A stretch of 43,383 bases of DNA from Candidatus Izemoplasma sp. (GTDB lineage Bacteria; Bacillota_I; Bacilli_A; Izemoplasmatales; Izemoplasmataceae). The position numbers and the translations under genes are program-made. Shown here one piece after another: positions 24,235-33,204 of this stretch. Position 1 is the stretch's first letter. Every line of letters starts with the position of its first letter. The stretch covers positions 1 to 43,383 of the forward strand of contig JAOZRX010000001.1 in the NCBI GenBank assembly GCA_029939945.1. The letters are read 5' to 3'. The notes beneath the pieces are model-generated. The model did no database searches. It saw only the letters and a program-made list of their open reading frames with translations, and was not told where the DNA came from.

Positions 24235-25179
24235 GTGTTAGATTCATTTAAAAGAGAAATTGATTATTTAAGAATTTCAGTTACTGATAGATGTAACCTC
24301 AGATGTTTATACTGTATGCCAGATGGTATTGATAAGAGACCACATGATGAAATACTTCGTGACGAAGAAATTGTTAAAGTAGTAAAAGAGTCTGTGAAAA
24401 TAGGTATTAAAAAGATAAGGATTACAGGAGGAGAACCTCTTGTAAGAAAAGGAATTTACGAGTTAATCAGGAAAATACATGATGTTGAAGGTGTTAAGGA
24501 AATCACTATTACAACTAACGCTACTTTGTTATTAGGGAATGTTAAGAAACTTAAAAACGCAGGAATCTCAAGAGTTAACTTTAGTTTAGACACTCTAGAT
24601 GATGAGAAATTCCAGTTTATATCAAATACAGATTTAACATTAGATTATCACAAATTAATAAAAGAACTTATTGAAAACGAAATGTCTCCAATTAAGATAA
24701 ACGCTGTTCTTTTAAGAGGATTCAACGATAATGAAATCCCTAAATTCATTGAACTAGCTGATAAATATAATTTAATTGTAAGACTAATAGAACTTATGCC
24801 AGTTGGACATTTAAATTTTGATTATGATAAGTATTATATTAGTAAAGATAAGGTATTAAAGACCTATAAAGAACTAATTTTTCATCGTAAGGATAGCATA
24901 TCAGAGTACTATCATGTTGAAGGTAAGAAAGGACTAATTGGCTTCATTAATCCAATTAGCCACAAGTTTTGTTCTTCGTGTAATAGAATCAGATTAACTG
25001 CGGATGGACATCTAAAACCTTGTTTACACAATAATAATGAAATTATGATTAAAGATATTGATGAAACACAATTACTTGATAAATTAAAAGAAGCAATTAA
25101 AGCAAAACCAATAAGTCACACATTGGATGAATCAAGAGATAATATTTCTGATCGTCCAATGAACAAGATTGGAGGTTAA
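24235..25179 (+). CDS. moaA: GTP 3',8-cyclase (radical SAM)
   Basis: First step of molybdopterin synthesis: GTP to 3',8-cyclo-7,8-dihydro-GTP. N-terminal CNLRCLYC (CxxxCxxC) holds the radical SAM cluster; ITGGEPL is the GGE motif; C-terminal C-x2-C ... C ([18 protein letters not shown]) holds the second cluster. It ends in Gly-Gly as MoaA should for activity. 314 residues. GTG start with AGAGGTGA five bases upstream; 4 bases after the MoeA-PBP gene. Confidence 0.95.
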   Translation: MLDSFKREIDYLRISVTDRCNLRCLYCMPDGIDKRPHDEILRDEEIVKVVKESVKIGIKKIRITGGEPLVRKGIYELIRKIHDVEGVKEITITTNATLLLGNVKKLKNAGISRVNFSLDTLDDEKFQFISNTDLTLDYHKLIKELIENEMSPIKINAVLLRGFNDNEIPKFIELADKYNLIVRLIELMPVGHLNFDYDKYYISKDKVLKTYKELIFHRKDSISEYYHVEGKKGLIGFINPISHKFCSSCNRIRLTADGHLKPCLHNNNEIMIKDIDETQLLDKLKEAIKAKPISHTLDESRDNISDRPMNKIGG

Positions 25180-25183
25180 GAAA

Positions 25184-25663
25184 ATGAAATTATCACATTT
25201 AAACAAAGAAGGACGAGCAAAAATGGTTGATGTGACAGATAAACAAGATACAATTAGAGTCGCAATCGCAGAAGCTACAGTTAAAATGAAAAAAGAAACT
25301 TTGAAAAGAATAATTGATGGAGGAATGAAAAAGGGAGATGTTCTCGCAGTTAGTCAAATTGCTGGGATAATGGCTGCTAAAAAAACTCCGGAATTAATTC
25401 CAATGTGTCATCCGTTATTATTAACTGGAATTGATATTAGTTTTAAACATGATTTTAATATTGATGAGTTAACTATTAATTCAACTGTCTCTTTATCTGG
25501 AAAAACTGGAGTTGAAATGGAAGCTTTAACTGCCGTAAGTGTTGCAGCTTTAACAGTTTATGATATGTGCAAAGCGATTGATAAAGACATTATTATCAAA
25601 GAAATAAAATTAATTAAAAAAACTGGTGGAAAAAGTGGTTCATATAGGAGAACAGACAAATGA
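25184..25663 (+). CDS. moaC: Cyclic pyranopterin monophosphate synthase
   Basis: Second step of molybdopterin synthesis, working with MoaA. Motifs [20 protein letters not shown] and [23 protein letters not shown] are diagnostic, and the active-site Lys-rich KKTGGKSG ending is present. I start at ATG 25184 with GGAGG 8 bases upstream, giving 159 residues; the track's extra five overlap moaA. Its stop overlaps the next start by four bases (ATGA). Confidence 0.95.
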   Translation: MKLSHLNKEGRAKMVDVTDKQDTIRVAIAEATVKMKKETLKRIIDGGMKKGDVLAVSQIAGIMAAKKTPELIPMCHPLLLTGIDISFKHDFNIDELTINSTVSLSGKTGVEMEALTAVSVAALTVYDMCKAIDKDIIIKEIKLIKKTGGKSGSYRRTDK

Positions 25664-26097
25664 CAGGAAAAGTTATTTCAATAAACATAAGTGAAAAAAA
25701 AGGTGTTGTTAAATACCCGGTTGATGAAGCTTTTTTTAAAATTAATCATGGGATAATCGGAGATGCTCATGCTGATAATTGGCATCGACAAGTTAGTATG
25801 CTTGGAATTGAGAGTTTTGAAAGAATGGAAATATCTGAGGGCATTGATTTACCAGTTGGATCATTCGCAGAAAACCTAACTACACAAGGAATAGAATTGT
25901 TTACTTTGCCAATTGGAACTATGTTCAAAATTGGTGAAACAATTCAAGAATTAACTCAAATAGGAAAGAAGTGCCATACAGGTTGTGCAATATCTCAACT
26001 TGTTGGTAAATGTGTAATGCCTAAAGAAGGTATATTCACAAAAGTTATTAAAGAGGGTATAATAAAACCTGGGGATGAAATAAAAATTATCACTTGA
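25660..26097 (+). CDS. MOSC-domain protein 1 (Cys-containing)
   Basis: A stand-alone MOSC domain of 145 residues, a family linked to molybdenum cofactor sulfuration or binding. [30 protein letters not shown] and [19 protein letters not shown] match. The conserved family Cys is within CHTGC. MOSC proteins in mog/moa operons may hand over or modify the cofactor, but their activity is not well known. ATG overlaps the moaC stop. Confidence 0.88.
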   Translation: MTGKVISINISEKKGVVKYPVDEAFFKINHGIIGDAHADNWHRQVSMLGIESFERMEISEGIDLPVGSFAENLTTQGIELFTLPIGTMFKIGETIQELTQIGKKCHTGCAISQLVGKCVMPKEGIFTKVIKEGIIKPGDEIKIIT

Positions 26098-26113
26098 ATG
26101 GGAGGTATCAAAA

Positions 26114-26548
26114 ATGGTAGGAAAAGTTATATCATTAAACATTAGTGAGCAAACAAGTGTAATAAAAGAACCAGTTCAATCAGCTGAATTTGTAGCAGAC
26201 TACGGGATAAAAGGTGATGGACACGCTGGCTCTGGACATCGTCAAATTAGTTTACTTGGTATTGAAAGTTATAATAGACTTGAAGAAAAAGGTAAAAAAT
26301 TTAACTGTGGAGCTTTTGCTGAAAATATTACTACTGAAGGATTTGTTTTAAACAAATTAACAGTAGGAACAGTATTAAAAATTGGAGAAACAATTCAAGA
26401 GATTACAGAAATCGGTAAAAAAGGACACGATAAATTTGAGATTATTAAATTATTTGGAGCATATATTTTGCCAGTAGAAGGAATATTTACAAAAGTTATT
26501 CATGGTGGAATTGTAAAAGTTGGAGATAAAATTGAAATTTTAAAATAA
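26114..26548 (+). CDS. MOSC-domain protein 2 (lacks the conserved Cys)
   Basis: A tandem paralogue of the preceding MOSC protein: GIKGDGHAGSGHRQISLLG, AFAENITTEGF and GETIQEITEIGKKGH align with it along the whole length. CHTGC of paralogue 1 is here GHDKF, so the conserved Cys is gone. It either binds pterin without sulfur chemistry or is diverging. ATG with GGGAGG upstream, 16 bases after paralogue 1. Confidence 0.88.
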   Translation: MVGKVISLNISEQTSVIKEPVQSAEFVADYGIKGDGHAGSGHRQISLLGIESYNRLEEKGKKFNCGAFAENITTEGFVLNKLTVGTVLKIGETIQEITEIGKKGHDKFEIIKLFGAYILPVEGIFTKVIHGGIVKVGDKIEILK

Positions 26549-26569
26549 TAAAATAGATAGGATGATATT

Positions 26570-27055
26570 ATGTTTAATGCTGCTGTAATTGTATGTAGTG
26601 ACAAAGGAGCTAAAGGGCTTAGAGTGGACACATCTGGAGAATACATTAAGGAATTTCTAACTGATAAAAAATTTGAAGTTTTAGAGAAAGTTATAATTAC
26701 AGACGATTTAGACACTATAAAAAACAAATTACTATATTATACTGATGAAATAGAAGTAGATTTAATTATTACAACAGGAGGTACTGGGTTTTCTCCTAGA
26801 GATAATACTCCTGAAGCAACAAAAGAAGTAATAATGAGAGAAGTTCCTGGGATTGGAGAAATGCTTCGAGCAGAGAGTTATAAAATTACACCAAGAGCAT
26901 ATCTATCTAGAGGAATTTCGGGAATAAGAAATAGAACATTAATAATAAATTTACCAGGTAGTTTAAATGCAGTAAAAGAAAATCTCTCATTCTTAGGAGA
27001 TGTATTAAATCACGGATTAAAGATATTAAAACTTGTAGATACAGAATGCGGATAA
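26570..27055 (+). CDS. mogA: Molybdopterin adenylyltransferase (MogA/MoaB family)
   Basis: Adenylylates pterin before metal insertion by MoeA. The MoCF fold motif TTGGTGFSPRDNTPEAT near 66-82 is intact, followed by INLPGSLNAVKE, where an extended MoeA-like GLPG is replaced by NLPG as in MogA. 161 residues, normal. ATG with AGGATG upstream. Last gene of the tup-moe-moa operon, before a bidirectional terminator. Confidence 0.93.
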   Translation: MFNAAVIVCSDKGAKGLRVDTSGEYIKEFLTDKKFEVLEKVIITDDLDTIKNKLLYYTDEIEVDLIITTGGTGFSPRDNTPEATKEVIMREVPGIGEMLRAESYKITPRAYLSRGISGIRNRTLIINLPGSLNAVKENLSFLGDVLNHGLKILKLVDTECG

Positions 27056-27056
27056 T

Positions 27057-27083
27057 AAAAAAACGACTTAGGTCGTTTTTTAT
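27057..27083. terminator. Bidirectional terminator between mogA and the formate dehydrogenase operon
   Basis: AAAAAACGAC pairs with GTCGTTTTTT over a TTAG loop. A-rich and T-rich flanks serve both converging transcripts; the right edge overlaps the NuoE-like stop codon. Confidence 0.88.
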
Positions 27084-27559
27084 TTATCTGAGCATTCTAT
27101 TATTAATTCATCAAGTTGCGTAATGGTTACTGCATTATAAACTTTCCCGTCTATTGTAATATTAGGAGCTGCATCACAATTCCCAATACATTTAACTGGA
27201 ACAATAGTAAATTGACCATCACTAGTAGTTTCTCCTTCTCTAATACCTAATTTATGTTCTAAATGTTTTAACAGTTTGCCACTTCCATTAAGGTGACAAG
27301 TTGTTCCGGTACACACACCAATATGGTGTAATCCAGTTGGATTAGTGTGAAACATTGAATAGAAAGAAGCTACTCCATTAATTTCTGCATTTGAAATTTT
27401 TAGTTTCTTTGAAATCAGATTTTGAACTTCAATCGGTATATATCCATACATATTTTCTGCTTCATGTAAAATTGGAATTAATGGACCTTTAATATTTTGG
27501 AAACTATCAATTATAAGTTCAAACTTCTCTAAGTTTATTTTTTCTCTTTGACTCATCAT
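27080..27559 (-). CDS. NuoE-like [2Fe-2S] subunit, formate dehydrogenase operon
   Basis: Thioredoxin-fold [2Fe-2S] electron-transfer subunit pairing with the NuoF-like protein. Ligands C-x4-C (VCTGTTC) and C-x3-C (KCIGNC) are intact, with PLIPILHEAENMYGYIP and ASFYSMF typical of NuoE. I start at ATG 27559 (AAGGAG five bases away), because the track's GTG lies on the ribosome site. It is the last gene of the operon, separated from NuoF by formate dehydrogenase and MobA-FdhD, an unusual split order. Confidence 0.9.
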   Translation of the reverse strand: MMSQREKINLEKFELIIDSFQNIKGPLIPILHEAENMYGYIPIEVQNLISKKLKISNAEINGVASFYSMFHTNPTGLHHIGVCTGTTCHLNGSGKLLKHLEHKLGIREGETTSDGQFTIVPVKCIGNCDAAPNITIDGKVYNAVTITQLDELIIECSDK

Positions 27560-27561
27560 AT

Positions 27562-28914
27562 TCACTCCTTTTTAATTCTGTCTTGATGCGTATAAATATT
27601 TAATTTTTTCTCTCGAGCAAACCCAATAATAGTTACACCTAATTTATCTGCTAATTTAACTGCGAGAGAAGTAGGCGCACTTCTGGATACTATCAAACTA
27701 ATATTTATTAAAGCTGATTTAAGTAAAATGTCTGATGATATTCTTCCGCTTGTAATGATATAAATATCATCTCTTTTAATGTTATTCTTAAGTAAGTATC
27801 CAACAACTTTATCAACTGCGTTATGTCTTCCGATATCTTCAAATAACAGTTTCTCATCATCGTATAATACTTCAACACTATGAACTCCACCGGTTTCTCT
27901 AAATAAAATCGATTTTTTGTTAAGCGTTTGAACTTCATTTAAAATTTCCTTTAGTTCGAATTTGTAATTTGTTTTAACAAATGGGAGATCTTCATCTTTC
28001 ATTTTTACTAATTGAGCATTACTACAAGCAGTGGACAAAATGTTCAATCTTTGAGTATTATTAGTTTCTATTTGTTTCTTAACTATTATATCACTTCGAT
28101 GATTTTCTAGGTCTAAATTAAAACTAATAATATCTGTTAAATTACTTATGACAAACTCACTGAACAAATATCCAATTATTAGAAATTCGATATTTTCAGG
28201 AGTCATCATCATTGTCGAATAATGATTATCATTAACATATATTGATAATGGATATTCAGTGATTACCTTATCTTTAATATAAAATATTTCTTTTCCTATT
28301 ACTTTTTGAACATCTAGAATATGATAATTCGAAGTAATATTTAAATAATCATCGTATAAATCAGATTCTTTATTTATATTCTTAAACATATCCATTTTTT
28401 GTTGATAAAAACTAACTTTCTGCTCACTTATATATTCCGTATTTAATTGTTTGACCAACCTTTGAAAACCATACGTTTTACCATTTAAAAACGTTTCTAT
28501 TTTTGGGATTATATCTTTACTATAAACTGCATTGAAAGGTTCAATGAAGTTATTGTATTTAGCGACATATGCATCATGTCCTTTTGTTAAACTAATCATA
28601 TAATTAATAAAATCAAAATTAATAAATGCCATATCACAAGCTATACAATAGTTGTATCTATTACTCGAATGAACTAGACCTGAATGTAGCCCAATTATCG
28701 GAGTATTTCCAGTTAAGATATCACTTACTACTTTTACATTCAGGGATTTGTAATGATCGGGATTGTTACTAACGACGATTACTTCTTTAAATTGTGTAAG
28801 TAGTTTTTCTATTTGTTGGTGAACTAAGAAACTATCACCAATTTTGATGAATTCCTTATTATACTTCATCCTTGAGGAGTTACCTCCTGCTAAAATAATT
28901 GCTGAGACATTCAT
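27562..28914 (-). CDS. MobA-FdhD fusion: cofactor nucleotidyltransferase plus formate dehydrogenase sulfurtransferase
   Basis: A 450-residue two-domain protein. The N-terminal ~190 residues are MobA-like (LAGGNSSRMKYNKE, IIGLHSGL, CDMAFIN), which attaches GMP to molybdopterin; the canonical RMGxDK is here RMKYNK. The C-terminal ~230 residues are FdhD, which sulfurates formate dehydrogenase (FRETGGVHS, EDIGRHNAVDKVVG, SGRISSDI). The FdhD CxxC is reduced to a single Cys (TACSNAQ). Fusing the two makes one chaperone that finishes the cofactor and delivers it. I use ATG 28914; the track's first nine residues overlap the upstream gene. Confidence 0.88.
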   Translation of the reverse strand: MNVSAIILAGGNSSRMKYNKEFIKIGDSFLVHQQIEKLLTQFKEVIVVSNNPDHYKSLNVKVVSDILTGNTPIIGLHSGLVHSSNRYNYCIACDMAFINFDFINYMISLTKGHDAYVAKYNNFIEPFNAVYSKDIIPKIETFLNGKTYGFQRLVKQLNTEYISEQKVSFYQQKMDMFKNINKESDLYDDYLNITSNYHILDVQKVIGKEIFYIKDKVITEYPLSIYVNDNHYSTMMMTPENIEFLIIGYLFSEFVISNLTDIISFNLDLENHRSDIIVKKQIETNNTQRLNILSTACSNAQLVKMKDEDLPFVKTNYKFELKEILNEVQTLNKKSILFRETGGVHSVEVLYDDEKLLFEDIGRHNAVDKVVGYLLKNNIKRDDIYIITSGRISSDILLKSALINISLIVSRSAPTSLAVKLADKLGVTIIGFAREKKLNIYTHQDRIKKE

Positions 28915-28916
28915 TG

Positions 28917-31601
28917 TTAGACTTTCTCTACTATTTCGCAAGCCGCAACTTTTAATTCTGGGATATCACAAGTTGCGTCTAGTTCAGTATTAGTTAACAT
29001 ATTTGCTCCATCAGCAAAGTGGAAAGGCATGAATACAGTTAAATCACCGATTTTATCTGTGATATGAACTTCAGCCACTGTTTCTCCACGACGTGATTTT
29101 ACAATTACTTCTTGCATATCATGTAGATTATATTTATCTGCTGTAAATTGGTTTATTTCAATGAAGTTTACAGGAACTATTTCATTAATCTCATTATTTT
29201 TACCTGTCATAGTTTTGGTATGGAAATGATAAAGAACTCTACCTGTTGTTAATGTTAATGGGAACGCTTTATCAGGTAATTCTCTTGCTCCCAAATAATC
29301 AACTGGAGTAAATAATCCAAGTCCTCTACTGAATTTATCTTTATGTAAGAATTTAGTTCCAGGATGATCTTTTCCAAAAACTGGCCATTGTAATCCAATT
29401 TCATTAATTCTTTCAAAATCAATTCCAGAATATATTGGTGCCACACTAGCGAGTTCATCCATAATTTCTGAAGGATGATTAAACTTTTGAGGGTATTCAA
29501 GTAATGTCATTAATTCTTGAATAATTACCCAGTCAGGTTTAGAATCTCCAATTGGGTCAATTGCTTTTCTAACACGTTGAACACGTCTTTCAGTATTTGT
29601 GAATGTTCCATCTTTTTCAGCATAAGTTGATGCAGGTAAAACAACATCTGCATATTCAGCAGTTTCTGTCATAAAAATATCTTGAACAACTAAAAAATCT
29701 ATTTTATCCATTGATTCTCTGACATGAGTAATATCAGGATCACTTACGATTGGATTTTCACCCATTATGAATAAGAATTTAATTAAGTTATTATAAGCGC
29801 CATTAATAATATGAGGCAAACTTAATCCAACTTTATTACTTAATTTTGCTCCCCATGCTTTTTCAAACTTATTGTGTATTTCAGGGATATGAACTTTTTG
29901 GTAACCAGGATATACATCAGGCAATCCACCAACATCACATGCTCCTTGAACATTATTTTGTCCTCGTAAAGGATTAATTCCTGTTGATTCTTTACCAACA
30001 CTTCCTGTCATCATTGCTAAGTTAGCAACACTCTTGACATGGTTTGTGCCGTTTGAGTGTTGAGTTATACCCATAGCATAGTATATACCTGCTTTTTTTC
30101 CTGCAGCATAAATACGAGCTGCTTTTATAATTCCTTCTTTAGTACATCCACAAATTTCTGCGGATCTTTCTGGTGGATATTGTTTAATGACTTCAATCAT
30201 TTCATCAAAACCTTCAGTACGGGTTTTGATGAAATCCTCATCATATAGTTTTTCGTTATAAATTACATTCATCATCCCGTTTAATAATGCAACATTAGTA
30301 CCCGGTTTAATTTGAACAAACACTTCAGCTTCATCAGCTAAATCAATTCTTCTTGGTTCAGCAACAATTATTTTTGCTCCGTTTTTTCTTGCTTGTCTCA
30401 TGAAATTACCGATAACTGGATGAGTTTCAGTAGTATTAGAACCAATAACGAAGATAACATCATGATGTTTAACTTCTTCAATACTATTTGTCATTGCACC
30501 GCTTCCTAATGTAGTAGCGAGTCCAGCAACAGTAGAAGCATGACAAAGTCTAGCACAGTGATCGACATTATTTGTACCGATAACCGCTCTAATAAATTTT
30601 TGGAATAAATAGTTTTCTTCATTAGTACATTTAGCACTAGCAAGTCCAGCGAAAGCACTAGGTCCGAATGCTCTTTTTGTTTCATTTATCTTATTAACAA
30701 TAACTTCATAAGCTTCTTGCCAAGAAGCTTCTACAAAAATACCATCTTTTTTAATAAGTGGTGTTTTTAATCTATCTGGATGATTTATATATCTAAAAGC
30801 AAATTTTCCTTTAACACATAATAATCCTTCATTAGGTGTTGTATCAATCGGATCTATTCTAACTACTGTATCTCCTTTTAAAACAACGTTAAATTGACAA
30901 CCAACTCCACAATAAGGACATGTAGTTTTAACTTTACGAGTTTCTTTCATTCTGAATTTTACTTTACTCTTTTCAACAATTGCTCCTGTAGGACAAACAC
31001 TAACGCAATTTCCACAGCTAACGCACATTGAATAATCCATTCCCTTATCAAAAGCAAAGGATACATAAGTGTCTTTACCACGTTCATTGAAACTTAAAGC
31101 ACCTACTCCAACTAACTTGTCACATACATTTACACATTTACCACATAATATACATTTGCTTGGATCAATATAGAAAAACTTATTTGAATAATCAATTTCA
31201 AAGTCTCTTACTTTGATATCATATTCTTTTTCGCTAGGAACATCATAGTAATACATGTAGTCTTGAAGTTTACAATCTCCATCAGCATCACAAACTACAC
31301 AATCATTAGGGTGACTTGCCCAAGTAAGTTTTAAAACTTCTCTTCTTGCTTCTAAGACCTTATCATTTTTTGTTTGAATTTCAACACCTTCACTCGGTAT
31401 TAAAGTACATGAAGTCATTAATTTATTTGAATTGCTTGCTTCAACTAAACACATACGACATGCTGCTTCACCAGCAAATCGATCATCATGACAAAATGTA
31501 GGGATAAAAATATCATTCTTCTTACAGACATCTAATACAGTTTCATTCTCTTTAGCACTATATTCAATTCCATCAATTTTAAACTTAATTAGTTTTTTCA
31601 T
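28917..31601 (-). CDS. fdhF: NAD-linked formate dehydrogenase catalytic subunit (Cys type, Mo/W)
   Basis: Interconverts formate and CO2 at a bis-pterin Mo/W site. Domains: N-terminal [2Fe-2S] (CHDDRFAGEAACRMC), His-ligated [4Fe-4S] (HPNDCVVCDADGDC), two [4Fe-4S] (CILCGKCVNVC; CVSCGNCVSVCP), a further [4Fe-4S] (CPYCGVGC near 232), then the pterin-binding domain. The metal ligand is Cys 353 in CARLCHAST, encoded TGT, not selenocysteine. 894 residues, matching the long NAD-linked type. RBS within GGGGAA; 3 bases after the NuoF-like gene. The N-terminal cluster domains resemble those of hydA here. Confidence 0.95.
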   Translation of the reverse strand: MKKLIKFKIDGIEYSAKENETVLDVCKKNDIFIPTFCHDDRFAGEAACRMCLVEASNSNKLMTSCTLIPSEGVEIQTKNDKVLEARREVLKLTWASHPNDCVVCDADGDCKLQDYMYYYDVPSEKEYDIKVRDFEIDYSNKFFYIDPSKCILCGKCVNVCDKLVGVGALSFNERGKDTYVSFAFDKGMDYSMCVSCGNCVSVCPTGAIVEKSKVKFRMKETRKVKTTCPYCGVGCQFNVVLKGDTVVRIDPIDTTPNEGLLCVKGKFAFRYINHPDRLKTPLIKKDGIFVEASWQEAYEVIVNKINETKRAFGPSAFAGLASAKCTNEENYLFQKFIRAVIGTNNVDHCARLCHASTVAGLATTLGSGAMTNSIEEVKHHDVIFVIGSNTTETHPVIGNFMRQARKNGAKIIVAEPRRIDLADEAEVFVQIKPGTNVALLNGMMNVIYNEKLYDEDFIKTRTEGFDEMIEVIKQYPPERSAEICGCTKEGIIKAARIYAAGKKAGIYYAMGITQHSNGTNHVKSVANLAMMTGSVGKESTGINPLRGQNNVQGACDVGGLPDVYPGYQKVHIPEIHNKFEKAWGAKLSNKVGLSLPHIINGAYNNLIKFLFIMGENPIVSDPDITHVRESMDKIDFLVVQDIFMTETAEYADVVLPASTYAEKDGTFTNTERRVQRVRKAIDPIGDSKPDWVIIQELMTLLEYPQKFNHPSEIMDELASVAPIYSGIDFERINEIGLQWPVFGKDHPGTKFLHKDKFSRGLGLFTPVDYLGARELPDKAFPLTLTTGRVLYHFHTKTMTGKNNEINEIVPVNFIEINQFTADKYNLHDMQEVIVKSRRGETVAEVHITDKIGDLTVFMPFHFADGANMLTNTELDATCDIPELKVAACEIVEKV

Positions 31602-31603
31602 CT

Positions 31604-32980
31604 TTATTCCCCTCCTTTAACGGGCATACTACATACACCAGTTTTACATGTTTTATGTTCAATATGATCTATAAATTCATCATAAAAATGTGTTAAAGCA
31701 GAAAAGATTGGAGCAGGGGCAGCCTGCCCTAATCCACATAAGGATGTTGTTGAAACCATTTTCGATAAATGTTTTATTTTTTCTAAGTCTTCTAATGAGG
31801 ATTTACCTTTAGTAATATCATCTAACATATTATATAAGATAGTTGTACCCTCTCTACAAGGGGTACATTTACCACAAGATTCTTCAGCATTGAATTTCAT
31901 GAAGTGTTTAATAGTATCAATTATACAGTCATTTTGATCAGCAATAATAATTCCGCCTGAACCCATTATTGATCCTAGTTCCACAAGACTATCAAAATCA
32001 ATTATTGTATCTAGATGATCTTTTGTTAGAACACCACCACTTGGTCCACCAGTGAAAGCAGCTTTAAACGTACTGCCTTCAGACATTCCGCCACCTATTT
32101 TATATATTACATCATATAGCGTTATTCCCATTGGAACTTCGAAAATACCCTTATTCTTAGTTTTTCCAGATAAAGAAAATACCTTTGTTCCAGTTGATTT
32201 TTCTGTACCAATTTTACTATACCATTCTCCACCATTAAGGATGATTGAAGAAACGTTAGCTATTGTTTCAACATTGTTAATAATAGTAGGTTGCGCGAAT
32301 AATCCTATTTGCGCAGGGAAAGGAGGCTTGTTTCTACTAAGTCCTCGTTTTCCTTCTATTGATTCCATTAATGCAGTTTCTTCACCACAAATAAAAGCAC
32401 CTGCACCTAATCTAATTTCTATATTAAAACTAAAATCTGTATCAAATATATTATCTCCTAATATCTTAAGTTCTAAAGCGTCATCAATTGCTTTTTGAAG
32501 TCTTGATGCAGCAAGAGGGTATTCAGCTCTAACATAAATATAACCTTTAGATGCTCCAATAGCGTAGCCAGCAATCATCATTCCTTCAATATTGTTATGG
32601 GGATCTCCTTCTAAAATATGGCGATCCATAAAAGTACCCGGTTCACCTTCGTCTGCATTGCAAATAACATACTTATCATCTGACTCATATCCTAAGGCAA
32701 ACTTCCATTTCAAACCTGTTGGGAAACCTACTCCACCACGTCCTCTGAGTTTAGAAATAGTTATTTCATTAATAACTTCTTTTGGGCTCATTGTAAGTGC
32801 TTTTGATATTCCTTGATATCCATCATTTGCAATATATTCTAAAATACTTTCAGGATCAATTACCTGATAGTTTTTTAGCACTATTCTTTGCTCTAAGGGA
32901 TGAACATTCTTTGCTGCAACAAATTTTGGGTTGTTTTCTAGGAAGTCTTTTTTTATTTGATTTAATAGTATTTGATTCAT
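31604..32980 (-). CDS. NuoF-like NADH/FMN subunit, formate dehydrogenase operon
   Basis: Transfers electrons between formate dehydrogenase and NAD(H). GRGGVGFPTGLKW, CNADEGEPGTFMDR, GAGAFICGEETALMESIEGKRG and SCGKCTPCREG are all canonical. 458 residues: an ~40-residue N-terminal segment precedes the NuoF core, and no ferredoxin-like C-terminal domain follows, so ferredoxin coupling is not evident. GAGGAGG precedes the ATG. First gene of the operon. It keeps motif residues that the hydrogenase paralogue at 8404 has changed. Confidence 0.92.
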   Translation of the reverse strand: MNQILLNQIKKDFLENNPKFVAAKNVHPLEQRIVLKNYQVIDPESILEYIANDGYQGISKALTMSPKEVINEITISKLRGRGGVGFPTGLKWKFALGYESDDKYVICNADEGEPGTFMDRHILEGDPHNNIEGMMIAGYAIGASKGYIYVRAEYPLAASRLQKAIDDALELKILGDNIFDTDFSFNIEIRLGAGAFICGEETALMESIEGKRGLSRNKPPFPAQIGLFAQPTIINNVETIANVSSIILNGGEWYSKIGTEKSTGTKVFSLSGKTKNKGIFEVPMGITLYDVIYKIGGGMSEGSTFKAAFTGGPSGGVLTKDHLDTIIDFDSLVELGSIMGSGGIIIADQNDCIIDTIKHFMKFNAEESCGKCTPCREGTTILYNMLDDITKGKSSLEDLEKIKHLSKMVSTTSLCGLGQAAPAPIFSALTHFYDEFIDHIEHKTCKTGVCSMPVKGGE

Positions 32981-33033
32981 ATGGTCCTCCTCATGAAAAT
33001 TAATAAATATGTAAGCGAATACAATTTATATTA

Positions 33034-33050
33034 ATTATATCACAATGTGA
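33034..33050 (-). promoter_or_regulatory. Formate dehydrogenase operon -10 box and palindrome
   Basis: On the minus strand TATAAT (33034-33039) is directly preceded by TCACATTGTGA, a 5-1-5 inverted repeat where the -10/-35 spacer lies. No good -35 is visible (TTATCT at 18 bases). A protein bound here could repress, or compensate for, the weak promoter. Confidence 0.45.
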
Positions 33051-33148
33051 ATTGAATAGATAAGTTTCTCCGGAATTTCTAATTAATATCAAGTTTCTTC
33101 AAAGTATAAATAAATAATTGAACAATTAGGAGAAAAACAACATAATCC

Positions 33149-33176
33149 TTTACTTTTTCTCTATATGTGGTACACT
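33149..33176 (+). promoter_or_regulatory. Promoter of the RNA helicase
   Basis: TTTACT, 16-base spacer, TACACT, ending 28 bases before the ATG. A moderate match. Confidence 0.45.
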
Positions 33177-33204
33177 TAATTGCTTTGTGGTAATAGGAGG
33201 AAAT

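Noticed and set aside
30537-30552. Possible selenocysteine codon in formate dehydrogenase
   Set aside because: The metal-ligand position is TGT (Cys) in CARLCHAST and the frame is open throughout; no UGA or SECIS is needed.
32052-32498. ORF of 148 aa on the plus strand
   Set aside because: Antisense shadow of the NuoF-like gene, whose motifs are fully conserved on the minus strand.
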